Positions 48,195-55,255 of a stretch of DNA of 64,000 nt are shown in pieces. The stretch is from JAOUGY01 sp963785075. GTDB lineage: Bacteria > Actinomycetota > Acidimicrobiia > Spongiisociales > ZC4RG35. The position numbers and the translations under genes are program-made. Positions within the stretch are counted from its first letter, which is position 1, and each line of letters begins with the position of its first letter. Location: the NCBI GenBank assembly GCA_963785075.1, contig CAWATW010000008.1, positions 1 to 64,000 of the forward strand, written 5' to 3'. The notes under the pieces are model-generated. The model ran no database searches. It worked only from the letters and a program-made list of their open reading frames with translations, and was not told the origin of the DNA.

Positions 48195-49477
48195 CTGAGC
48201 CCGACGATCTTGGACACGGTGCCTTCCCACGTCAGGACGTACAACTCTCCGGAGCCGTCGACCCCGAATCCGTTCACCTGGCCGACGCCTTCGAAGTCGG
48301 TCCGCACGTCGTCGGCTACCCCGTCATGGAATCGCAGACTGCGGACCCAACCCCCACACCAGTCGGCGAAGAAGTATCGCCCGGCGACCTCTGGGATCGA
48401 GCTCCCCCGGTAGACCACCCCGCCGGTGATCGAGCAACCCTCGTCGTGCGAGTACTCGTACACGGGGAGCGTCAGCCCTTCGGATTCGGCATCACACCCA
48501 CTTTGGAAGCAATGGGTTCCCTCCATGCGCAGCCACCCGAAATTGAACCCGCCGCCCCCCGTGATCTCGACGACGTCGATCTCCTCCCACGTTTCGTGTC
48601 CGACGTCGCCGATGTAGATGAGCGAGTCGGGGGCATCGATCCAGAAGCGCCAAGGGTTGCGGAGACCCCAGGCCCACACGGCCGGATCTCCGCCCGCACC
48701 GTCGCCGAAGGGATTGTCGACCGGCGCCAGCCACGGGAGATCCCCGGTGTCGTCCACGTCGATCCGCAGGATGGCGGACAACCGGGTTTCGGGATTCTGG
48801 GCGTGCGTCGACGCCGCCCCTCCCTCCCCGGTCGAGATCCAGAGCATGCCGTCGGGGCCGAACTGGAGCATCCCCCCGTTGTGACGATTGGTCGGTTTGT
48901 CGAAGCCCATCAACTCGACCTCGGATCCCGGGTCGGCCCGATTCGGGTCGTCGGAGACGCGATACTCGGCAAGTCGAGTCCGCTCGGCATCGGACTGGTA
49001 GTAGAAGACGAAGAACCTCCCGTTCGAGGCGTACTCCGGATGGAAGGCCAGCCCGAGCAGCCCAGGTTCGATGCCGTCCTCGGAGTTGACCCGCGCATCG
49101 ATGTCCAAGAATGGCCGATCTTCTCCGATGACGCGGATCACACCGCGCCGTTCTACCACGAACAGCCGATCGTCTCCCGGCGGCGCCGTTACCAGCACGG
49201 GCTGCTCGAGCCCGGCAGCAACCTCCTCCAGAGCCAACCCCTGCAGCGGGTCCAGCGAGGTGGTCGTGGTCGATGGTGTGCTCGTGGTCGTCGTCGTGGA
49301 CCGAGGTGTCGGGCCGGCGGCCGTCGACGCCGGGGCCGACGGCTGGGACGAAGCAGTCGTGTCGACGGTCGTGGGCGTTTCGTCGAGTGGAGCCGTCGAG
49401 CACGCCGCGACAGCCACGACAACGGACAGGAAGACGACGGACGGACGGCTCATGGCGCGGAACCCATTCACCGTCAT
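48191..49477 (-). CDS. Glucose/sorbosone dehydrogenase-like lipoprotein
   Basis: A 428-residue secreted beta-propeller protein of the PQQ-dependent sugar dehydrogenase (GSDH) family. The N-terminal signal ends in a lipobox, VAVAACS (cysteine near residue 26), so it should be a membrane lipoprotein; a Thr/Ser/Pro linker follows (about 30-75). The propeller shows GLLGLAFHPEY, NRHNGGMLQFGPDGMLWISTGEGG, AWGLRNPWRF and GDVGHETWEEID, family hallmarks. The start at 49477 overlaps the rarA stop (ATGA); an ATG at 49453 would also keep the signal peptide. It looks out of place among translation genes. Confidence 0.85.
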   Translation of the reverse strand: MTVNGFRAMSRPSVVFLSVVVAVAACSTAPLDETPTTVDTTASSQPSAPASTAAGPTPRSTTTTTSTPSTTTTSLDPLQGLALEEVAAGLEQPVLVTAPPGDDRLFVVERRGVIRVIGEDRPFLDIDARVNSEDGIEPGLLGLAFHPEYASNGRFFVFYYQSDAERTRLAEYRVSDDPNRADPGSEVELMGFDKPTNRHNGGMLQFGPDGMLWISTGEGGAASTHAQNPETRLSAILRIDVDDTGDLPWLAPVDNPFGDGAGGDPAVWAWGLRNPWRFWIDAPDSLIYIGDVGHETWEEIDVVEITGGGGFNFGWLRMEGTHCFQSGCDAESEGLTLPVYEYSHDEGCSITGGVVYRGSSIPEVAGRYFFADWCGGWVRSLRFHDGVADDVRTDFEGVGQVNGFGVDGSGELYVLTWEGTVSKIVGLR

Positions 49478-50802
49478 CGGCCTCTCCGGTCCAGTATCTC
49501 GTCGAGCCACGCGAGCCGTTCGGCCAATCCGGCTTCCCTCCCCTGTTCGGTCGGGTGGTACAGCGGCGTGGGGTCGACACCGTCCGGGAAGTATTGCTGT
49601 GCCACGACGTGATGCGGGCTGTCGTGTGCATACCGATAGGTCTCGCCGTGACCCAACTCTTTCGCCCCCGAGTAGTGCGAATCTCTCAGGTGTGGTGGTA
49701 CGACCGGCGACGGGCCCTCGGAGACCAGCGTGCGGGCGGCACCGATCGCCTCGGTGAGGGCGTTCGACTTCGGTGCAGCCGCCAGGTACACGGTCGCCTG
49801 GGTCAGGTGAAACGCCGCCTCCGGCAGTCCGACGTAGGCGAGCGCCTGGGACGCCGCCATCGCCTGCAGCACCGCGTTCGGGTCCGCGAGCCCGATGTCC
49901 TCTGATGCGAGGATGATCAACCGGCGCACGATGAACTCCGGGTCCTCGCCGCCCTCCAACATCAGATGCAGCCAGTACAAGGCGGCATCCACATCCGAGC
50001 CCCGGACGCTCTTGATGAACGCCGAGACGACGTCGTAGTGCTGATCGCCCGCCTTGTCGTACCGGACGATGCGACGTTGGAGTGCCTCTTCCACGTCGAC
50101 GTCCTCGATGTGGGCGCTCTCACGACCGAGCGCCAACGTGGCGGAGACCTCGAGCGTCGTGAGCGTGTGACGAGCATCCCCTCCGGTGCGGGTGACGAGC
50201 GTCTCCACGACGTCGTCGGCGACCTGGAGTCGATCATTGCCGAGTCCACGTTCGTCGGAGATGGCGCGCCGCACCATCACACGCAGGTCATCTGGTGTCA
50301 GCGGCTCAGTCCGAAAGAGTGTCATCCTGCTGAGGAGTGGACTGTTGACTTCGAAGAACGGGTTCTCCGTCGTGGCGCCGATCAGGACGATCGTTCCATC
50401 TTCGACGCCAGGGAGGAGAGCGTCCTGCTGGCTCTTCGAAAACCGGTGTATCTCATCCAGGAACAGCACGGTGCGCCGTTCATCGGTGGCGATCCGTTCG
50501 CGGGCGGCGGCCAGGACCTCACGAACATCCTTCACACCCGCAGACGTGGCGGACAGGGTCTCGAAGGCGGCGTCGGCATACGAGGCGATCAGCCGGGCGA
50601 GCGTGGTCTTGCCGGTGCCGGGAGGTCCCCACAGGAGCATCGAGACGGGCCGCCCCGACTCGACGACACGTCTGAAGGCAGCGCCGGCCTTGAGCAATCC
50701 CGGTTGTCCGACGACCTCGTCGAGGGTCCGGGGACGCATCCGCGCCGCCAGCGGCGCAGCCCTCGAAGCCCATTCGTCGGCACGGGCGGAGAACAGATCC
50801 AT
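49474..50802 (-). CDS. rarA: Replication-associated recombination protein RarA (MgsA)
   Basis: A 442-residue AAA+ ATPase related to clamp loaders and RuvB that acts at stalled replication forks. Walker A is GPPGTGKTT (59-67), Walker B is VLFLDEIHRF, followed by GATTENPFFEVNSPLLSR with sensor 1. The C-terminal part (about 270-442) is the tetramerisation domain with SDVDAALYWLHLMLEGGEDPEFI and DHQHYDV-like segments. It is 7 bases after aspS; rarA near alaS and aspS is common in actinobacteria. Confidence 0.94.
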   Translation of the reverse strand: MDLFSARADEWASRAAPLAARMRPRTLDEVVGQPGLLKAGAAFRRVVESGRPVSMLLWGPPGTGKTTLARLIASYADAAFETLSATSAGVKDVREVLAAARERIATDERRTVLFLDEIHRFSKSQQDALLPGVEDGTIVLIGATTENPFFEVNSPLLSRMTLFRTEPLTPDDLRVMVRRAISDERGLGNDRLQVADDVVETLVTRTGGDARHTLTTLEVSATLALGRESAHIEDVDVEEALQRRIVRYDKAGDQHYDVVSAFIKSVRGSDVDAALYWLHLMLEGGEDPEFIVRRLIILASEDIGLADPNAVLQAMAASQALAYVGLPEAAFHLTQATVYLAAAPKSNALTEAIGAARTLVSEGPSPVVPPHLRDSHYSGAKELGHGETYRYAHDSPHHVVAQQYFPDGVDPTPLYHPTEQGREAGLAERLAWLDEILDRRGR

Positions 50803-50809
50803 GAGGGCC

Positions 50810-52570
50810 TCAACCGTCCTGCTGCGTCACCTCGGGCCGCAACCTGATCCCGAGTTCGGCGAGCTGAACATCCTCGACGGGCGTGGGCGAGCCCGTGAGC
50901 GGATCGGCGCCCGTTTGCGTCTTCGGGAACGGGATGATCTGACGAATGTTCGGTTCTCCCTGGAGAATCGCGACAAAACGATCGATCCCGATGGCAAACC
51001 CGGCATGGGGAGGAGTCCCGTAACGCAGACCCTCCAGGAACCAGCCAAAGCGCGACTCTGCCTGTTCGGCCGAGATACCGAGCACTTCGAACACCTTCGA
51101 CTGCGTCTCGGGGTCGAAGATCCGGACGCTGCCCGAGCCGAGCTCAGAGCCGTTCAGAACGAGGTCGTACGCCCTGGAGATCGAGTTGGCCGGATCGTCG
51201 GCCATCTGCTCGACGTCCACGGGAGCGGTGAATGGATGGTGCGAGGCGGCCCAGCCTCCCCCCTCGATCGGCTCGAACGTCGGGAAGTCGACCACGAACA
51301 GCGGCACCAGCTCGTCGTGTGTCGCGGGTCTGCCGAGGTCGACCCGGAGCCCGCCCAGCACCTCGGCGACCCGACGCCAGTTGGTGTCGGCCGCCAGCAG
51401 CAAGACATCACCAGGATGTGCGCCGAGGGCGGACGCCACACCGGAGAGCTCGGGTTCCGACAAGAACTTGGCCACGGGTGAGCGAAGAGTCCCATCGTCT
51501 TCGACGACCATCCACACGAGCCCACGCGCGCCGAGTTCCTTCGCCCGGTCGGTGAGCTTGTCCATCTGTGAGCGGGTGGACTCGATCGCTCCGGCGTTGA
51601 TCCCCCGAACGGTTCCACCGTCGAGCAATGCACCCCCAAACGCCTTGAAGGCGGTATGGGCGAAGACCTCCGAGAGGTCGACGATTTCCATCGCGAATCG
51701 GGTGTCAGGCTTGTCCGATCCGTAGCGGTCCATCGCCTGTTGCCAGGTGAACCGTGGGAACGGGCGCGGCAGTTCGATGCCACGAACCGCTTTCGTCACT
51801 TCGTACACGATGGTCTCGAGGGTGTCGAGGACGTCGTCCTGGCCCCAGAACGATCCCTCGAAGTCGAGCTGGGCGAATTCGATCTGGCGGTCGGATCGGA
51901 AATCCTCGTCGCGATAGCACTTGGCGACCTGGTAGTACCGCTCGACACCGGCAACCATCAACAACTGTTTGAAGAGCTGCGGTGACTGAGGCAATGCGTA
52001 GAAGGAGCCCTTCTGATGCCGGCTCGGCACGAGCACGTCGCGCGCCCCCTCCGGCGTGGAGGCGATCAGTGTGGGTGTCTCCACCTCCATGAATCCCATG
52101 TCGTCCATCACCCGGCGCATGACAGCGATCGCGCGGCTGCGGGCTTTGAGGTTGGCCGCCATCTTCGGACGGCGCAGATCGAGATATCGGTACTTGAGTC
52201 GGGAGCGCTCGTCCACCTCCACACGATCCTCGATCATGAACGGCAGCACCTCTGCGGTGCTGAGCACCGTGAGCGACACTGCGCCGAGTTCGACTTCGCC
52301 CGTGGCCATCCCGGGATTCGTCGTGCCCTCGGGGCGGGCACGGACGTCCCCCTCGACCTGGACGCAGTACTCCATCCGCAGATCGTCCGCCGACGGGATG
52401 GCGGTCGGGTCGAGCACCACTTGGAGCAGGCCGGACGCATCTCTCACGTCCACGAAGACGATTCCGCCGTGGTCTCGACGCGCCGCCACCCAGCCCGCCA
52501 CCGTGATCGTTTCACCGATGTGGCCGGCAGTGACCTCACCTGCCTTGACGGTCCGATACATGGTCGACAT
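50810..52570 (-). CDS. aspS: Aspartyl-tRNA synthetase
   Basis: A 586-residue class II synthetase of the bacterial type. An N-terminal OB-fold anticodon-binding domain (about 15-110, with TVAGWVAARRDHGGIVFVDV) is followed by the catalytic core split by the bacterial GAD insertion (about 300-410). Motif 2 is in CYRDEDFRSDRQIEFAQLD; motif 3 is in GFAIGIDRFVAIL. The start shares one base with the hisS stop. Sequence alone does not show whether it also charges tRNA-Asn. Confidence 0.95.
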   Translation of the reverse strand: MSTMYRTVKAGEVTAGHIGETITVAGWVAARRDHGGIVFVDVRDASGLLQVVLDPTAIPSADDLRMEYCVQVEGDVRARPEGTTNPGMATGEVELGAVSLTVLSTAEVLPFMIEDRVEVDERSRLKYRYLDLRRPKMAANLKARSRAIAVMRRVMDDMGFMEVETPTLIASTPEGARDVLVPSRHQKGSFYALPQSPQLFKQLLMVAGVERYYQVAKCYRDEDFRSDRQIEFAQLDFEGSFWGQDDVLDTLETIVYEVTKAVRGIELPRPFPRFTWQQAMDRYGSDKPDTRFAMEIVDLSEVFAHTAFKAFGGALLDGGTVRGINAGAIESTRSQMDKLTDRAKELGARGLVWMVVEDDGTLRSPVAKFLSEPELSGVASALGAHPGDVLLLAADTNWRRVAEVLGGLRVDLGRPATHDELVPLFVVDFPTFEPIEGGGWAASHHPFTAPVDVEQMADDPANSISRAYDLVLNGSELGSGSVRIFDPETQSKVFEVLGISAEQAESRFGWFLEGLRYGTPPHAGFAIGIDRFVAILQGEPNIRQIIPFPKTQTGADPLTGSPTPVEDVQLAELGIRLRPEVTQQDG

Positions 52571-53910
52571 CAGCTCTCCTGGTCTCCTGCCAGATGGGCC
52601 CCGATCTGCTCGAGCGGTAGTTCCACCTGGGTCTGGGTCTTCAAGTCCTTGACGGTGACCGTGCGTGCGGCCCGTTCGTCCGTTCCTGCGATCACGGCGT
52701 ACCTGATTCCGGCCCGATCGGCGTACTTCAACTGCTTCCCGAGCTTCGAGGGCTCAACCGCAGCTTCCGTGTTGACACCGGCGTTGCGGAGCCGGCGGGC
52801 CACGTCGAGCGCGTAATCGACCCCGTCGGCGTCCATGACGGTCACCAGCACGCGCACCGTCGATTCCGAGGCGCCCACCAGGCCCAACTCTCGCAACTGC
52901 CAGAACAGCCGTGTCAACCCGATCGACATGCCGACGCCCGGCAGTCTGCTCTTGGTGTAGTGACCGGCGAGGTCGTCGTAGCGTCCACCTGAGCAGATCG
53001 ACCCTAACTCGAGGTGCTCGTCGAGCACCGTCTCGTACACCGTGCCGGTGTAGTAATCGAGGCCGCGAGCGATCGACAGGTCGATGCCGTAGCACTCGCC
53101 CGGAGTACCCAGCGACCTCATGGTCTCCATGACCTGCCGGAGCTCGCCGACACCTTCGGCGATCTCGGGTATGGGCGCGAGAGCATCGAGGACGGCCAGC
53201 GAGGCATCCGGTCCCGTCGCCCTCGAATCGACCGTGGTGAGCAGCCGGTCGGCGGCGTCGGACGCCATGCCGCGTTCGACCAAGGTGCCCAACACAGCCT
53301 CCCTCCCCCGCTTCTCGAGCTTGTCGACCTCCCGCAGCACCATCGTGCTCTGGTCTCCGGTCACCCCGAGGGACTCCAGCAGACCGAGCATCACCTTGCG
53401 ATTGTTGATCCGGATGGTGAACGCCCCCACCGCAAGGTCGCGAAAGACCTCGGCCATCACGGCGGGTACCTCTGCGTCGTAGCGAAGGCTCAGCTCGTTG
53501 CGATCGATCACGTCGATGTCGCACTGATAGAACTCGCGAAACCGACCTCGCTGCGGTCTCTCGCCTCGATACACCCTTTGGATCTGGTAGCGCCGGAACG
53601 GGAACGCCAGGTCGTTCTCGTGTTCGGCCACATACCTGGCGGTCGGGACCGTCAGATCGAACCGCAAGGCGAGATCCGGGTCCTTTCCCTGTTCGAGTGA
53701 CCCGGTCGACTGCGAGAAGAAGACTTCCCGCTCGGTCTCGCCTCCGGTCTTGGTCAACAAGACCTCCGACAACTCCATGACCGGCGTCTCGATCGGCAGA
53801 AAGCCGTACCGCTCGAAGGCGGCACGGATCGTGGACAACATCCGTTGAAAGGTGATCTGTTCGGCCGGGAGCAGTTCGAGAACGCCCGGCATGGTGCGCG
53901 GTGTGACCAT
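52570..53910 (-). CDS. hisS: Histidyl-tRNA synthetase
   Basis: A 446-residue class II synthetase. Motif 1 lies near YGFLPIETPVME, motif 2 in RGRFREFYQCDIDVID, the histidine-specific motif in GLDYYTGTVYE, and motif 3 near GVGMSIGLTRLF; the anticodon-binding domain covers about 350-446. The motif 2 version with YQCDID is the form I associate with archaeal and eukaryotic enzymes and with some bacteria, not the usual QFGVEVIG. I start at 53910; the upstream frame enters low-complexity repeats. The hisS-aspS pair is conserved in actinobacteria. Confidence 0.93.
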   Translation of the reverse strand: MVTPRTMPGVLELLPAEQITFQRMLSTIRAAFERYGFLPIETPVMELSEVLLTKTGGETEREVFFSQSTGSLEQGKDPDLALRFDLTVPTARYVAEHENDLAFPFRRYQIQRVYRGERPQRGRFREFYQCDIDVIDRNELSLRYDAEVPAVMAEVFRDLAVGAFTIRINNRKVMLGLLESLGVTGDQSTMVLREVDKLEKRGREAVLGTLVERGMASDAADRLLTTVDSRATGPDASLAVLDALAPIPEIAEGVGELRQVMETMRSLGTPGECYGIDLSIARGLDYYTGTVYETVLDEHLELGSICSGGRYDDLAGHYTKSRLPGVGMSIGLTRLFWQLRELGLVGASESTVRVLVTVMDADGVDYALDVARRLRNAGVNTEAAVEPSKLGKQLKYADRAGIRYAVIAGTDERAARTVTVKDLKTQTQVELPLEQIGAHLAGDQES

Positions 53911-53960
53911 TGCGAGATTCCGGTGGGAGGGGTGTGAGGGTAGTAGCACCCGCAAACGGG

Positions 53961-54055
53961 CCAGTCACCGGTCCCCAGTCCCCAGTCCCCAGTCCCCAGT
54001 CGCCAGTCTCCGGTCTCCCGGTCCCCGGACCCCGGACCCCGGACCCCGGACCCCG
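53961..54055. repeat. Heptanucleotide tandem array upstream of hisS
   Basis: Thirteen consecutive 7-base units on the plus strand. The first eight follow the consensus CC(A/G)GTCN (CCAGTCC three times in a row); the last five are CCCGGTC and four CCCGGAC. The array fills the gap between hisS and the hydrolase gene, starting 50 bases before the hisS start codon. Units of CCAGTCC are a rotated form of CCCCAGT, the heptamer known from cyanobacterial STRR repeats. Exact period and unit homogenisation suggest slippage rather than function. Confidence 0.85.
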
Positions 54056-54094
54056 CCTCGATGCTCCCTGTTCGTTGCTCGTTGCTTGCTCGAC

Positions 54095-54733
54095 TCAACC
54101 TCTCAGAAACGGATTGGTTCTCCGCTCCCGACCAATTGTCGTCTCCGGCCCGTGGCCGGGGAGCACGCGGATGTCGTCGGGAAGGTCCAGCACGCGATCA
54201 CGCATCGAGGCCATCAGCTGATCGAAGTCGCCGCCGGGGAGATCGGTGCGGCCGATCGAGCCGGCGAAGAGCTGATCGCCAGAGAACAGAACGCCATCGC
54301 CGGGCAGGTAGAAGCAGCAGTGCCCGGGCGTGTGCCCCGGTGTGTGGCGCACCTCGAAATCGAAGCCCGCGAGCGAGAGTGACTGCCCATCGCTCAACGG
54401 CACCGTCTCACGGGGCGGCGGGTACTCGCCGGGCGGAACCATCCCGAACAGGGAACGAAGCTGGGAGATCGGGTCGAGGGTGAGAAAGTCATCGTCGGGA
54501 TGAACGTAGGTGACCGCCCCTCGGCTCCGCACCGCCTCGGCGCCTCCCATGTGATCGATGTGTCCGTGCGTCAGGAGCAGAGCCACCGGGACCAGGGAGT
54601 GCGCGGCGAGGAGCCTGGCGATACCCGCGGGATCGGGCGGGGCATCGACCACGACGGCTTCGGAGCCGGCGCCGGCCGCAACGACCCACGTGTTGGTCTG
54701 GGCGAACCAGAGTACGTCGGAGTCGATCAGCAT
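54095..54733 (-). CDS. Metallo-beta-lactamase-fold hydrolase (glyoxalase II-like)
   Basis: A 212-residue hydrolase with the two-metal site THGHIDHMGG (55-64), HTPGHTPGHCCFYL, FSGDQLF and a final VLPGHGP histidine. It is the short type without the glyoxalase II C-terminal domain, as in the Rv2581c-like proteins that lie between rel and hisS in mycobacteria. Likely substrates are thioesters such as S-lactoyl conjugates, but this is not certain. I start at 54733 because it gives the normal N-terminal strand. Only 15 bases separate it from the divergent coiled-coil gene. Confidence 0.88.
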   Translation of the reverse strand: MLIDSDVLWFAQTNTWVVAAGAGSEAVVVDAPPDPAGIARLLAAHSLVPVALLLTHGHIDHMGGAEAVRSRGAVTYVHPDDDFLTLDPISQLRSLFGMVPPGEYPPPRETVPLSDGQSLSLAGFDFEVRHTPGHTPGHCCFYLPGDGVLFSGDQLFAGSIGRTDLPGGDFDQLMASMRDRVLDLPDDIRVLPGHGPETTIGRERRTNPFLRG

Positions 54734-54748
54734 TCGGCTGAGGGTAGT

Positions 54749-55249
54749 TTGCGAGTTCAGCCGTCTGATCCAGCGGCCGATACACAACTGATCGAATCGG
54801 CTGCGGAGCACATCACGTCTGAAACGCCCGGAACATCGTCAAACCCGACCGTCTCGTTGGCCTGGTCGGCAGCACCGGCCCTGTTGACGCGGATCAACAC
54901 CGCCCTCGGTGACGAGCAGGCCAAGACCACGGCGGCAGCCGTGATCGCCGATGCCGAGCACGAAGCCGACAAGATCAGGATGGAAGCGATGGTGCTCCTG
55001 CAGGAAGCGGAAGCCGAGCGGGTGCAGGCGGCCAGGCTGAGAGCGCACACCGAGGCCGAGCAGGCAGTGGCGCACCAGCTGGTCGAGGACGCACTTGCAG
55101 AAGCGCAGGCCTCACTCGACGCAGCCACCGCAGAGGCCGAGGCGATCGGTCACGGTGCCCGGCTCAAGGCTCGCCTGATGCTCGCCGCCGCGGCCAGCGA
55201 AGCGCGCATCATGCACGACGACGCCGGCGGATTCACCTGGACCACCTGA
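54749..55249 (+). CDS. Coiled-coil protein, only plus-strand gene
   Basis: A predicted protein of about 166 residues. From about residue 35 it is an Ala/Glu/Gln-rich amphipathic helix (DAEHEADKIRMEAMVLLQEA, then ARLRAHTEAEQAVAHQLVED), resembling the stalks of ATP synthase subunit b or DivIVA-type proteins; it ends FTWTT. No membrane segment or signal is seen. The start is uncertain: no ATG precedes residue 64, and I chose the TTG at 54749, preceded by GAGGG. The opposite strand is open here too but gives Ser/Cys/Ala-rich nonsense. Its stop is 6 bases from the rel stop, so the two genes converge. Confidence 0.6.
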   Translation: MRVQPSDPAADTQLIESAAEHITSETPGTSSNPTVSLAWSAAPALLTRINTALGDEQAKTTAAAVIADAEHEADKIRMEAMVLLQEAEAERVQAARLRAHTEAEQAVAHQLVEDALAEAQASLDAATAEAEAIGHGARLKARLMLAAAASEARIMHDDAGGFTWTT

Positions 55250-55255
55250 TCCGGG

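Noticed and set aside
53961..54055. CRISPR array
   Set aside because: Units are 7 bases in direct contact with no spacers, and no cas genes are nearby.
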